DNA from: Nocardia niigatensis NBRC 100131
Lineage (GTDB): Bacteria > Actinomycetota > Actinomycetes > Mycobacteriales > Mycobacteriaceae
Assembly (NCBI RefSeq): GCF_000308655.1
Contig: NZ_BAGC01000041.1
Location: 310,001 to 374,000, forward strand
Direction: 5' to 3'
Length of the DNA stretch: 64,000 bases
The first letter of the stretch is position 1. The number at the start of each line of letters is the position of its first letter. Both the position numbers and the translations under genes were made by a program. Positions 12,481 through 21,480 of this stretch are shown here, in pieces. The notes beneath the pieces were generated by a model that was not told the origin of the DNA, did not search any database, and saw nothing but the letters and a program-made list of their open reading frames with translations.

Positions 12481-12981
12481 GTGCTCGAACCCGAAACCGC
12501 CGTCGCGCCCCACCCCGATATCGCCCACCTCGCCCCGCTGCTGGGCACCTGGCGCGGCCGCGGCCGCGGCGAGTACCCGACCATCGAACCGTTCGAGTAC
12601 CTGGAGGAAGTGCACTTCGGCCACGTCGGCCGGCCCTTCCTCACCTACCGGCAGCGCACCCGCGCCGCCGACGGCAGCCGGCCCATGCACAGTGAGACGG
12701 GCTATCTGCGGGCCATCGGCGCCGACCGCGTCGAGCTGATCCTCGCCCACCCGACCGGCATCACCGAGATCTGCGAGGGCACCCTGGTGACCGAGGACGG
12801 CGAACTGCGCCTGGAACTCGAATCCACCGCCATCGGGCTGAGCAGCACCGCGAAATCGGTGACCGCCCTCGGCCGCAGCATCACCGTCGCGGGCGACACC
12901 CTCGCGTACTCGCTCCGCATGGCCGCGGTCGAGCAACCGCTGACCCACCACCTCGCGGCGACCATGCAGCGAGCGAACTGA
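12481..12981 (+). CDS. Nitrobindin-type haem protein (THAP4/Rv0813c family, putative peroxynitrite isomerase)
   Basis: Small beta-barrel haem protein family with reported peroxynitrite-isomerising activity in mycobacterial and other homologues. The signature LGTWRGRGRGEYPTI is present near the N-terminus, and a histidine-rich C-terminal stretch (LTHHLAATMQ) lies where the proximal haem ligand sits in characterised nitrobindins. I chose GTG at 12481 (166 aa), which fits the family length. An ATG at 12418 would add 21 residues not typical of the family. The gene follows the exporter operon by 84 bases on the same strand, but nothing suggests a role in peptide export. No signal peptide is visible, so the protein should be cytoplasmic. 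Confidence 0.85.
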   Translation: MLEPETAVAPHPDIAHLAPLLGTWRGRGRGEYPTIEPFEYLEEVHFGHVGRPFLTYRQRTRAADGSRPMHSETGYLRAIGADRVELILAHPTGITEICEGTLVTEDGELRLELESTAIGLSSTAKSVTALGRSITVAGDTLAYSLRMAAVEQPLTHHLAATMQRAN

Positions 12982-13191
12982 CAGTGAACTTCGCGTTCCC
13001 ACCTCGCGCGTGACCTGCCGGACCGCCGGATAACCGGAGTGCGGCAGCACATTTGCGGGTTGCCTTCGGCATAAGTGACCGATTACCGTTTCTTCCATTG
13101 GCAAACAGTCAGCCAACCCTTAATGAGCACCGGATCACCGAAGCAGACCGTTCGGGTCTCCCGACTCATCCCCAAAACAAGGGAGAGGGAT

Positions 13192-13392
13192 ATGAAGCGC
13201 TCGGCCCTTTTGCTGGTCACCACCGCAGGAATGATCCTCGCCGGAGCGGGCGTCACCGAGATCATCGGCGATGCCTCCGCCGACGGACCACCGGTCAAGT
13301 TCCTAGCCGACCAGCACTTCGTCACCGACAGTCCCGGAGTGATCCAAGCCCTCGCCTGCACCCGCACCGACAGCGGCTACGGCGATCGCTGA
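13192..13392 (+). CDS. Small secreted hypothetical protein (66 aa)
   Basis: ATG at 13192 is preceded at good spacing by GGGAGAGGGA, which decides this start over an in-frame ATG 117 bases upstream. The product begins MKRSALLLVTTAG followed by a hydrophobic core and an alanine-rich stretch ending in ASADG, a plausible Sec signal peptide with cleavage near residue 29. The mature part would be only about 37 residues with one cysteine. I recognise no family. It is convergent with the penicillin-binding protein gene, leaving 28 bases between stops. The 210 bases upstream contain no other gene and presumably its promoter. Confidence 0.6.
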   Translation: MKRSALLLVTTAGMILAGAGVTEIIGDASADGPPVKFLADQHFVTDSPGVIQALACTRTDSGYGDR

Positions 13393-13420
13393 CCTGATCC
13401 GAATTCCGAAGCGGTAGTTC

Positions 13421-15220
13421 TCAATAGCCCGGTGGCAGGGTCGCCAGCATATCCCGCGTCACCGCCACCGCATTGTCCGAACTGCCGCCGCGCACCACCA
13501 GGGTCGCCCAGGCCAGATCACCGCGGTAGCCGATGAACCACGAGTGCGAACCGCCGTCCACCTCGGCCTCACCGGTCTTTCCGTACACCTCGCCCTGATC
13601 GACGATGCGCTCGGCCGTACCGCCGAGCACCACCTTGCGCATCATCAACCGCAGACCGTCGATGACCTCCGGCTTCAACTGCGGCCGACCACCCGACACC
13701 TGCGTCGGATGGCCCGCGATCAGATACGGCACCGGCGCCGAACCGTGCGCGACCGTCGCCGCCACCATCGCCATGCCGAACGGGCTGGCCAGCACCTTGC
13801 CCTGGCCGATGCCGTCCTCGGCGCGCTGCACCAGATCATCGTCGGGCGGCACCGAACCCGACACCGTCGGCAGGCCCGCCATCGTGTAATCCGGGCCCAG
13901 CCCCAGCGACGCCGCGGCCGTGCGCAGATCCTGACCGCCGAGCTCCGAGGCGAGCTTGGCGAACGAGGTGTTGCAGGACCGCTCGTAGGCGGTGGCCATC
14001 GGGACATTGCCGACACTGAACAGGTCGTAGTTGGGAATCGTGCGCTCCCCCACCACGATCTGGCTCGGGCACGGCACCACCGTGTCCGGGGTGGCATTGC
14101 CGGCGGTCATGGTCGCGGCCGCGGTCACCGTCTTGAAGGTCGAGCCCGGCGGATACAGGCCGGTCGCCGACACCGGGCCGTCGGCGTCGGCCGCCTCGTT
14201 CTGCGCGATGGCCAGCACCGCGCCCGTGGAGGGTTGCAGCACCACCATCATGGCCTGCTCGGTGCGGCCGTCCACCGCGCTCTGGGCGGCGTTCTGGATG
14301 TAGCGATCGACGCTGAGAGAGAAGGACGGGGAGGTCTGGGGATCGACCTCCTGCAGCACGTCGGTATCGACGCCATTGGCGTTCACGGTCACCACACTCC
14401 AGCCCGCCTTGCCGTCCACCTCGTCGATGACGGTCTTGCGGACCTGGGTCATGAGATCGGGGGCGAAGTGGCGATCGGTGGGGACCAGATCGAATTCCTT
14501 GTTGAAGGTGACCCCCGACAGACCCAGCAGCTGCGAATTCACCTGGCCGAACTCCCATTCCGAGAGCAGGGCCGCGGTGTAGGCGCCGTCGGCCTTGCGG
14601 GCCGCGCGCAGCAGCGCGTCCGGGGTGACGTGATCGTCGAAGCGGTGCAGGGCATTCGCCAGCGCGGCGGAGACACCGGTCGGGTCCGTGGACGCCGACG
14701 GTTTGAAGGTCACGCGGTACAGCGAGCCCGGCACCATCACATCGCTGCCCGAGCGCTCGTTCACCCGGGCTCGGGGCGCGGGAGTCGAACGCAGTTGCAG
14801 CGTCTGGGTATTGCCCAGCTGCGGGTGGATGTCCGCCGAGGACCAGCGCACCTGCCACTGCCCGTTGGCCCGGCCCATCTGCAGCTGGCCCTGGTAGGTC
14901 CAGACGCGATCCTTGGGCATATGCCACTCGTAGGTGTAGTCGACGATGGCGGTGTCACCGGTGACGCGGGCGGCGCCGGTGGAGGCCACCAGCTTCTCCG
15001 CCTGCAGCTGATCCCACGCCGAAGCCAGTGCGGCACCGGCCTTTTCGGGCTGGCTGGTGCGGTCGGCCGCCGCCTGCACGTCATGGTCGGCGAAGGCGGA
15101 GACAAAGGCCTCGGCCGCCTGCGAGGGGCCCTGCGGACCCGACGAGCAACCGGCCGCGAGCGCGACGGCCGGAAGGGCGACCGCGGCGGCGATCAGCGTG
15201 GTGAAGACCCGAGGAGACAT
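13421..15220 (-). CDS. Penicillin-binding transpeptidase lipoprotein (Rv2864c-like)
   Basis: Class B-type D,D-transpeptidase anchored outside the membrane as a lipoprotein. The 599-aa product starts with a signal sequence and lipobox (ALAAGCSS, acylated Cys near residue 25). It continues with a MecA_N/NTF2-like domain (roughly 30-150), a dimerisation region, and the transpeptidase domain with the three active-site motifs: S-T-F-K near residue 359, S-C-N near 416 and K-T-G near 548. The ATG at 15220 places the lipobox at the usual distance; an in-frame codon seven residues upstream is less likely. It cross-links peptidoglycan and can bind beta-lactams. Its position next to the GNAT, ispG, rip1 and dxr genes matches M. 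tuberculosis. Confidence 0.93.
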   Translation of the reverse strand: MSPRVFTTLIAAAVALPAVALAAGCSSGPQGPSQAAEAFVSAFADHDVQAAADRTSQPEKAGAALASAWDQLQAEKLVASTGAARVTGDTAIVDYTYEWHMPKDRVWTYQGQLQMGRANGQWQVRWSSADIHPQLGNTQTLQLRSTPAPRARVNERSGSDVMVPGSLYRVTFKPSASTDPTGVSAALANALHRFDDHVTPDALLRAARKADGAYTAALLSEWEFGQVNSQLLGLSGVTFNKEFDLVPTDRHFAPDLMTQVRKTVIDEVDGKAGWSVVTVNANGVDTDVLQEVDPQTSPSFSLSVDRYIQNAAQSAVDGRTEQAMMVVLQPSTGAVLAIAQNEAADADGPVSATGLYPPGSTFKTVTAAATMTAGNATPDTVVPCPSQIVVGERTIPNYDLFSVGNVPMATAYERSCNTSFAKLASELGGQDLRTAAASLGLGPDYTMAGLPTVSGSVPPDDDLVQRAEDGIGQGKVLASPFGMAMVAATVAHGSAPVPYLIAGHPTQVSGGRPQLKPEVIDGLRLMMRKVVLGGTAERIVDQGEVYGKTGEAEVDGGSHSWFIGYRGDLAWATLVVRGGSSDNAVAVTRDMLATLPPGY

Positions 15221-15326
15221 CGGGTCAGATGCTAGAGCCAACTACCGGCAAACCGGTGCGACACACTGTAACGGAACGGATTTCACGTTCAGGTCCCGCT
15301 CCGCCTCCCCGCGCTCGAAATGGGAC

Positions 15327-16190
15327 TCAATCCAGCAGCACGGTCGCAAAGGTGGCGACCTGACGGAAGCCCACCTTGCCGTACGCGCGGCGCGCAACAT
15401 CGTTGTAGCAGTTGACATACAGGCTGGCCGTGCGCCCGGAGGAGACCACCACATTGGCCACCGCGGCGGTTCCGGCAGTGCCACAGCCCTGGCCGCGTTT
15501 GTCCGGATGGACCCATACGCCCTGGATCTGTCCGGTGCGTCGCGACAACGCGCCGACCTCGGCCTTGAAGACGACCTCGCCGTCCTCGAATCGCGCCCAG
15601 GCCCGGCCGGAATCGATGAGGCCCGACACCCGGCGTCGATAACTGCGCCCGCCGTCGCCCGTGCGCGGGTCGACGCCGATCTCCTCGGTGAACATGGCGA
15701 CCGCCGCGACCAGGTACCGGTCGATCTCCTCAGGGCGCACCCGGCGCACCCGCAAATCCGGAGCGATACTCGCGGGCCGCTCCAGCGCGAGCAGCGGCTG
15801 ATCCTCGCGCACCTCGCGCGGCGTCCCCCAGTGCTCGGCCAGCAACTCCCACAGCGGCAATGCCAGCTCACGACGGCCCACCACCGACGAGCACAGCCGC
15901 GGCCCCTTGATCGCGCGCTCCGCGAAGGCCCTCATATCGTCGCGACCACCGCGCAGCGGAATCAGATTCGCGCCCGAGAAGCACAGCGATTCCGCCGGCC
16001 CGCCCCGGGTCCACAGCTCGCCGTACACGCCACGCGGGTCCAGCCCGTACTCCTGCAGGCGCGCGGCGACCATACAGGTCGCCACCGGATCGGTGTCGAG
16101 CACACGCAGAACCTGCGTCAGATCGCGGTTCGCGAGCTGACGGGCCCCGGACGTCCGGCCCCGGCGAGTCGGCTCCAGCACACTCCGCAC
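15327..16190 (-). CDS. GNAT family N-acetyltransferase with N-terminal DUF4081-type domain (Rv2867c-like)
   Basis: Predicted acetyl-CoA-dependent acetyltransferase of unknown substrate. The C-terminal half carries the GNAT acetyl-CoA loop (RGQGCG) and a following strand/helix YVNCYNDVARRAYGKVGF. The N-terminal half, with DTDPVATCMVAARLQEYG, is typical of the actinobacterial two-domain family found beside ispG. The frame is open up to a TTG at 16301. I prefer GTG at 16190 (287 aa) because the family length is about 285 aa and the upstream part is basic and low in similarity; GTG at 16181 is equally possible. The order PBP, GNAT, ispG on one strand is conserved in mycobacteria. Confidence 0.85.
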   Translation of the reverse strand: MRSVLEPTRRGRTSGARQLANRDLTQVLRVLDTDPVATCMVAARLQEYGLDPRGVYGELWTRGGPAESLCFSGANLIPLRGGRDDMRAFAERAIKGPRLCSSVVGRRELALPLWELLAEHWGTPREVREDQPLLALERPASIAPDLRVRRVRPEEIDRYLVAAVAMFTEEIGVDPRTGDGGRSYRRRVSGLIDSGRAWARFEDGEVVFKAEVGALSRRTGQIQGVWVHPDKRGQGCGTAGTAAVANVVVSSGRTASLYVNCYNDVARRAYGKVGFRQVATFATVLLD

Positions 16191-16385
16191 GCTGACAGCC
16201 TGCCAGAACTTCCGGCGCCGCGCCGCCCGATTGCCCCCAACCGCCGAGTCACCAGGCAAAACCCCAAACACCCCAACCCAATCCAACCTCTCGGTACTCA
16301 ACTGCCCCGCGGGTAGCGCGGACAGCGAGGGGCCCCGGCCGCGGCGACGAGGCCGTGCGGTCCGGGCCGTGAGTGGGTGATCGGG

Positions 16386-17543
16386 TCAGCCCGCGGTGAC
16401 TACCGGGGCGCCGGATTCGGTGGTGTCGCCCATTTCCTCGGCGAGGCGCATGGCCTCCTCGATGAGGGTCTCGACGATGAGGTGCTCGGGCACGGTCTTG
16501 ATGACCTCGCCCTTGACGAAGATCTGGCCCTTGCCGTTGCCGGAGGCGACGCCGAGGTCGGCCTCGCGGGCCTCGCCCGGACCGTTGACGACGCAGCCCA
16601 TGACGGCCACGCGCAGCGGAACCTCCATGCCCTCGAGGCCGGCGGTGACCTCGTTGGCGAGGGTGTAGACGTCGACCTGGGCGCGGCCGCAGGACGGGCA
16701 GGAGACGATCTCCAGCTTGCGGGGACGCAGGTTCAGCGACTGCAGGATCTGGGTGCCGACCTTGATCTCCTCGGCGGGCGGGGCCGAGAGGGAAACGCGG
16801 ATGGTGTCGCCGATGCCCTCGCTCAGCAGCGCGCCGAACGCGACGGCGGACTTGATGGTGCCCTGGAAGGCCGGACCGGCCTCGGTCACACCCAGGTGCA
16901 GCGGGTAGTCACAGCGCGCGGCCAGCTGGCGGTAGGCCTCGACCATTACCACCGGGTCGTTGTGCTTGACCGAGATCTTGATGTCGCCGAAGCCGTGCTC
17001 CTCGAACAGGCCCGCCTCCCACAGCGCGGACTCGACCAGCGCCTCAGGGGTGGCCTTGCCGTACTTCTCGAGCATCCGCTTGTCGAGGGATCCGGCGTTG
17101 ACGCCGATGCGGATCGGGATGCCCGCGTCACCGGCCGCCTTGGCGACCTCCTTGACGCGGCCGTCGAACTCCTTGATGTTGCCCGGGTTCACGCGCACCG
17201 CGGCACAGCCCGCGTCGATGGCGGCGAAGATGTAGCGCGGCTGGAAGTGGATGTCGGCGATCACGGGGATCTGCGACTTGCGGGCGATGGTGGCCAGTGC
17301 GTCCGCGTCCTCCTGACGCGGGCAGGCCACGCGCACGATGTCGCAGCCGGACGCGGTCAGCTCCGCGATCTGCTGCAGGGTGGCATTGACGTCATGGGTC
17401 TTGGTGGTGGTCATCGACTGAACCGAGACGGGGAACTCGCTCCCCACTCCGACATTGCCCACCATCAGCTGGCGCGTCTTGCGCCGTGGTGCGAGGACGG
17501 CCGCCGGTGCGGCCGGCATCCCCAATGCGATGGCACTGCTCAC
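16386..17543 (-). CDS. ispG: 4-hydroxy-3-methylbut-2-en-1-yl diphosphate synthase IspG (GcpE)
   Basis: Penultimate enzyme of the MEP isoprenoid pathway: it converts MEcPP to HMBPP using a [4Fe-4S] cluster and reducing equivalents. The 385-aa length and the whole sequence fit the bacterial family. A TIM-barrel N-terminal part contains [12 protein letters not shown] and ADIHF. The C-terminal cluster domain has the cysteines in [11 protein letters not shown] and in [12 protein letters not shown], with the conserved glutamate a few residues after the latter. GTG at 17543 was taken; an ATG eight codons in is possible. It shares the strand with dxr and rip1 (2.7 kb away), so two MEP-pathway genes sit in one neighbourhood as in mycobacteria. 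Confidence 0.98.
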   Translation of the reverse strand: MSSAIALGMPAAPAAVLAPRRKTRQLMVGNVGVGSEFPVSVQSMTTTKTHDVNATLQQIAELTASGCDIVRVACPRQEDADALATIARKSQIPVIADIHFQPRYIFAAIDAGCAAVRVNPGNIKEFDGRVKEVAKAAGDAGIPIRIGVNAGSLDKRMLEKYGKATPEALVESALWEAGLFEEHGFGDIKISVKHNDPVVMVEAYRQLAARCDYPLHLGVTEAGPAFQGTIKSAVAFGALLSEGIGDTIRVSLSAPPAEEIKVGTQILQSLNLRPRKLEIVSCPSCGRAQVDVYTLANEVTAGLEGMEVPLRVAVMGCVVNGPGEAREADLGVASGNGKGQIFVKGEVIKTVPEHLIVETLIEEAMRLAEEMGDTTESGAPVVTAG

Positions 17544-17727
17544 GATCGGCTGCCTACTTTCGACTAAGTCCTCACCCTTACCGGCTCCGAGCTTACCGAG
17601 GCTCAGTTACCGGTCGCCCTGTGACGGCGGCGACAAGGCTACCCGCGCCGACGGCAGGACCCGGAATCGGCCCGGGGCCTACAGTTCATATTCGTTGCGA
17701 TCGACGCGAAGGTTTACGCTCCGAAAA

Positions 17728-18426
17728 GTGAAGGTAGCGAATCCAGATCCGTGGCCGGCGACCCCGGAAGAGGCGGTGGCACTACAAGATCGGCTGCGCA
17801 CGCAGGTGATCGCCGCCAACCCCCGGCCACCGGAATTCCGGACGATTGCGGGGCTCGACTCGGCCTACGACGAGGACGGCAACGTAGTGGCCGCGATCGT
17901 AGTGCTCGATGCCACAACCCTGGAGACCGTCGAGGTCGCGACCGCCCACGGCACCACCGATTTCCCGTACGTGCCGGGCCTGCTCGCCTTCCGCGAACTC
18001 CCCACCACCCTCAGCGCCCTCGAAAACCTCACCGCCACACCGGATCTGTTCATCTGCGACTCCCAGGGCCTGGCCCACCCCCGCCGCTTCGGCTTCGCCT
18101 GCCACCTGGGCCTGCTGACCGGCGTGCCGACCCTCGGCGTCGCCAAGAACGCCTGGGGCGACTTCGAGGATCCCGGCCGTGAACGCGGCTGCTTTTCGGT
18201 CATCACCATCGACGGCGACCCGGTGGGCCGCGCCCTCCGCACCCGCACCGACGTCAAACCCGTTTACGTCTCCGTCGGCCACCTCATCGACCTGGACACC
18301 GCCTGCGCCCAGGTCCTCGCCTTGACCCCCGAATTCCGCCAGCCCGAAACCACCCGCCGCGCCGACCAGCTGTGCCGCCGGCTCCTGCGCGAAATCTCCA
18401 CCGCGGGAACACCTTCGGTGGAGTGA
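17728..18426 (+). CDS. nfi: Endonuclease V (deoxyinosine 3' endonuclease)
   Basis: Repair nuclease that nicks DNA one base 3' of deoxyinosine. The 232-aa product carries the family motifs in order: GLDSAYDEDG with the first catalytic aspartate, PYVPGLLAFRELP with the glutamate, and CDSQGLAHPRRFG with the second aspartate, then GVPTLGVAKN. GTG at 17728 gives the normal length. An open frame extends 273 bases further upstream, but that part overlaps the divergent ispG start and looks non-coding. The stop lies 15 bases from the stop of the convergent TerD-HNH gene. Its insertion here, together with that nuclease fusion, breaks the mycobacterial ispG-rip1 adjacency. Confidence 0.93.
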   Translation: MKVANPDPWPATPEEAVALQDRLRTQVIAANPRPPEFRTIAGLDSAYDEDGNVVAAIVVLDATTLETVEVATAHGTTDFPYVPGLLAFRELPTTLSALENLTATPDLFICDSQGLAHPRRFGFACHLGLLTGVPTLGVAKNAWGDFEDPGRERGCFSVITIDGDPVGRALRTRTDVKPVYVSVGHLIDLDTACAQVLALTPEFRQPETTRRADQLCRRLLREISTAGTPSVE

Positions 18427-18441
18427 AGGGCGGCGCCGCGG

Positions 18442-20106
18442 TCACATGCGCGCACCCTTGGCCAGGTTGCAGCCCCGGCACAGGATCTGGAGGTTGTCGA
18501 CACTGGTCGCACCGCCTCGGCTCCAGGGAATGACGTGGTCGAACTCGAGGTACTCCTGGGCGCCGCACTGGGCACATTTCCCGGCGTCACGCTGCCAGAC
18601 CTGGGCCTTCACGTCCTGCGGGATCGCGCGGGAGTCGCGTTGCCCCGGGGCGAGCACCAGGCGTTTGGCGATACGCAGCGCGCCCTCCAGTACGGCGGCG
18701 ACGTATTCGGCGTCCCGTACCCGGTAGCTGCCGCCACCCCGGGCCGTGGTCGCGTCGATCACCACGGTGTCGTACTCGTGCCGGACGGACACGATCTTGG
18801 CCCACGCCAGTTCGCTCCCCGCGCCCGCGCCGATGAATCGCAGCTTCCGGCTGCTGCCGATCAGCCGGCCCGAGCTCTGCTTCGGACCGCTGGCCAGGTA
18901 TCTGATCTGCTCCGCGTCGACGTCCACGTGCAGCAGCTCGTCCATCTCGAGGTGCAGATCGGGCCGGCTCACCCGGGGCAGGTCCCCGGCCCGCACCTGT
19001 GTGAGCGAGCGGCCCCGGAGCATCCGCTGCCGCAACCCGTGGACGAGCGCGTCCGCGGCCGACAGATCGACGACGGCCCGCAGCTCGGCCACGGTCCGGT
19101 CGAAGTCGTCCAGTTCCTCCTGGTCGATCTGGTTGTCGGCGAAGGCGAAGGCGACCATCCGCTCCAGGTGTGCGACGGCCAGCGGCCGCAGCGCCTCGCG
19201 CCCGGTGTCCTCGCTGACCAGATGGAACCGCAGCATCACCCACAGGTCGTCCCAGCGCGGGCCGCGGGGCCCGTCCGCGGTCAGTACCCGCCAGGCGTGA
19301 CCCCGCCAGGTTTCCATGAATTGGTGGACCTCCCGCAGGCACCATTGGCACGGCGGCGTACCACCCATGCGACGCACCGCTCTCGGCCGGCCACAGCGCC
19401 CGCAGGTCGCCGGATCATCCTGTGGATGCTGCGGCCGGCGGTCCGCGGTCCAGGCCGTCCCGTTCCACCATTGCAGCTGGCCGGTGTGCTGCGACGCCAC
19501 ATACCAGCCGGGAGCCATGACGGGCGCCGGGGTCGGTGTGGCCGGTAGCGATGCGGGTGGTTGATCGTCGTCCACCGCGACGCCGAATTCCTCGGCGAGC
19601 CCACGCAATCCACTCGACCAGCCCTGTCCGACCGCGCGGAACTTCCAGCCACCGTCACGTCGATAGAACTCACCGAACACCATGGCCTGCACGGCTTCCG
19701 GGCTCGACACGCGGTAGTCGACCAGCCGGCGACCGGCGTCCTGAACGCTGACCGTCAGCGCGGGCACGTCCAGAAAGGTCCCGGCGGCGACGGATCCGGC
19801 GATCACCACACGATCCACTGCGGGCTCGATGTCGCTCAGCCGCACCGCCAGTCCGGCCCGCCGGGCCGTGATCTGTTCCAGCACAACGGTTCCGGAAGGA
19901 TGGCGGGGCGCGTTGAAGAAGACGAAATCAGCGTCGGACCGGATCTTGCCCGTCGGGGCCAGCAGCAGAGCGTGCGGGTCGACTTCCCGATCGCCGTCCC
20001 ATTCCAGCACCAGCGATACCGCCGATGCGGCCACGAGCGCATTCGCACCACGCGCCAACTCCACGACCCGAACCCCGTTCCACGTACCCAGTCGATCCCG
20101 AGCCAC
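18442..20106 (-). CDS. TerD - DUF2510-like - zinc ribbon - PH-like - HNH endonuclease fusion protein
   Basis: A 554-aa multidomain protein. Residues 1-190 are a TerD (tellurite/stress) domain: VVELARGANALV, SDADFVFFNAP with acidic calcium-site-like residues, and MVFGEFYRRDGGWKFRAVGQGW. Around 215-245 is a short W-rich segment (PGWY...QWWNGTAWT) like DUF2510. It is followed by four cysteines in two CxxC pairs (CGRCG, CQWC), then a helical acidic segment (ADNQIDQEELDDFD) reminiscent of TerB-like helices. Next comes a beta-rich segment (GRLIGSSRKLRFIG) that could be a PH/GRAM-like fold. Residues 495-554 form a canonical HNH nuclease (CAQCG, EFDHVIPWSRGG, DNLQ, CRGCNLAKG). I infer a stress- or phage-responsive DNA-targeting effector; this is not shown. 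GTG at 20106 is the first usable start. No other ter gene is visible nearby. Confidence 0.85.
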   Translation of the reverse strand: MARDRLGTWNGVRVVELARGANALVAASAVSLVLEWDGDREVDPHALLLAPTGKIRSDADFVFFNAPRHPSGTVVLEQITARRAGLAVRLSDIEPAVDRVVIAGSVAAGTFLDVPALTVSVQDAGRRLVDYRVSSPEAVQAMVFGEFYRRDGGWKFRAVGQGWSSGLRGLAEEFGVAVDDDQPPASLPATPTPAPVMAPGWYVASQHTGQLQWWNGTAWTADRRPQHPQDDPATCGRCGRPRAVRRMGGTPPCQWCLREVHQFMETWRGHAWRVLTADGPRGPRWDDLWVMLRFHLVSEDTGREALRPLAVAHLERMVAFAFADNQIDQEELDDFDRTVAELRAVVDLSAADALVHGLRQRMLRGRSLTQVRAGDLPRVSRPDLHLEMDELLHVDVDAEQIRYLASGPKQSSGRLIGSSRKLRFIGAGAGSELAWAKIVSVRHEYDTVVIDATTARGGGSYRVRDAEYVAAVLEGALRIAKRLVLAPGQRDSRAIPQDVKAQVWQRDAGKCAQCGAQEYLEFDHVIPWSRGGATSVDNLQILCRGCNLAKGARM

Positions 20107-20234
20107 GCGCTGCGCCAGGAACTTCGGATTCGCGATCCCACCCGAGCCCAGTCGCGGCCTCGGCGAGCAAGATTACCCAGCGGCACCGACACCCGGCCGC
20201 GGACCGTTTCGATCCACCGCTGCCGGGTTGCGTT

Positions 20235-20251
20235 GAAAGCCTGGGGCTTTC
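20235..20251 (-). terminator. Small hairpin just after rip1
   Basis: A 7-bp perfect inverted repeat (GAAAGCC / GGCTTTC, 3-base loop) lies 5 bases beyond the rip1 stop in the direction of transcription. There is no T-run, so it may be a weak terminator or an RNA-end stabiliser. Confidence 0.35.
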
Positions 20252-20255
20252 GAAC

Positions 20256-21458
20256 TCAGGGGAAGAGCTTGACGGGGTTCACGATGTCGGCGACCAAGGT
20301 GAGGACCATGTAGGCGCCACCCAGGACCACCACGACGTAGGTGGCGGGGAGGAGCTTCAGGTAGTCGACGGGGGCGCCGTCGGGGAGGCCCTTGCGGTTG
20401 CGGAAGAGGTTGCGGAACTTCTCGTAGATGACCACGGCCATGTGGCCGCCGTCGAGAGGAAGCAGCGGCAGCAGGTTGAAGGCGCCGAGGAAGAAGTTCA
20501 GGCTGGCGAGGGTGAGGACGAACATCGACCAGAGGCCGTGTTCGGCGGTTTCGCCGCCGATCTTGGAGGCGCCGTAGACGCTGACCGGGGTTTCCGGGTC
20601 GCGGGTACCGCCGGTGACGGCGTGCCACAGGTCCACGACCTTGGACGGCATCTGGGCCAGCGACTCGACTGTGCGGACCGCGATCTGTCCGGTGAAGACG
20701 CCCGCGGCGGGGATCGCGGCGAGGATGTTGTGCTGGACCGGCGCGTAGTAGTCCTGGCCGACACCGACCTTGGCCACCGTCTTCGGGGCGCCGTTCTTGT
20801 CGGTGTACACCGTCGCCATCTTGGGGGTGACCTGAATCGGCAGCGTCTTGCCGTCGCGCTCGACGGTGTATACGAAAGTGCCGGTCTGCTTCTCGGTCTG
20901 GGTACGGAATTCGTTCCAGGTCTTGATCGGGACGCCGGCGACCGCGATCACCCGGTCGCCGCGCTGCAGGCCGGCCAACTGGGCCGGGCCCTGCCCGGTG
21001 CAGGGCAGCAGCGACTGGTCGGGGGCCATATCGGCGACGCAGCTCATGGACCCGAGCTGGGTGGCCGGCGGCTGATCGAACCGGGGCAGCCCCCAGCCCA
21101 CCGCGAGCAGCACGATGAGCAGATAGCCGATGAGGAAGTTCATCAGGATGCCGCCGGACATCACCAGCAGCCGCTTCCAGGTGGCCTGCCGGTACATGGC
21201 CCGGTCGAGCTCCTCGGGTTCGAGCTCGTCGAGGGCGGTCATGCCCGCGATATCGCAGAACCCGCCCAGCGGCAGCGCCTTGAGACCGTATTCGGTCTCA
21301 CCGCGCCGCCACGAGAAGACCTTGGGGCCGAAACCGATGAAGTAGCGCCGCACCTTCATGCCGGTGGCCTGCGCGGTCCACATGTGGCCGCATTCGTGCA
21401 GGGCGACCGAGGCCGTGATCCCGAGGGCGAACAGTACGAAGCCGATCGCGTAGACCAT
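20256..21458 (-). CDS. rip1: Site-2 intramembrane zinc metalloprotease Rip1/RseP family
   Basis: Membrane-embedded protease that cleaves anti-sigma factors and other membrane proteins in regulated intramembrane proteolysis. The 400-aa product has the zinc motif HECGH at residues 21-25 in the first membrane segment, a PDZ region in the middle (GPAQLAGLQRGDRVIAVAGV near 180-200) and the second active-site motif LLPLDGGHM near residue 355 in a C-terminal membrane segment. It is homologous to Rv2869c. The ATG at 21458 lies 22 bases downstream of the dxr stop on the same strand, so dxr-rip1 is probably one operon, as in mycobacteria. Confidence 0.97.
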   Translation of the reverse strand: MVYAIGFVLFALGITASVALHECGHMWTAQATGMKVRRYFIGFGPKVFSWRRGETEYGLKALPLGGFCDIAGMTALDELEPEELDRAMYRQATWKRLLVMSGGILMNFLIGYLLIVLLAVGWGLPRFDQPPATQLGSMSCVADMAPDQSLLPCTGQGPAQLAGLQRGDRVIAVAGVPIKTWNEFRTQTEKQTGTFVYTVERDGKTLPIQVTPKMATVYTDKNGAPKTVAKVGVGQDYYAPVQHNILAAIPAAGVFTGQIAVRTVESLAQMPSKVVDLWHAVTGGTRDPETPVSVYGASKIGGETAEHGLWSMFVLTLASLNFFLGAFNLLPLLPLDGGHMAVVIYEKFRNLFRNRKGLPDGAPVDYLKLLPATYVVVVLGGAYMVLTLVADIVNPVKLFP

Positions 21459-21480
21459 CCGGTTCCGAGCCCTCCTGCTG

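Noticed and set aside
13544..15235. 563-codon plus-strand frame opposite the penicillin-binding protein
   Set aside because: His/Arg-rich with no motifs; the opposite strand has lipobox, SxxK, SxN and KTG.
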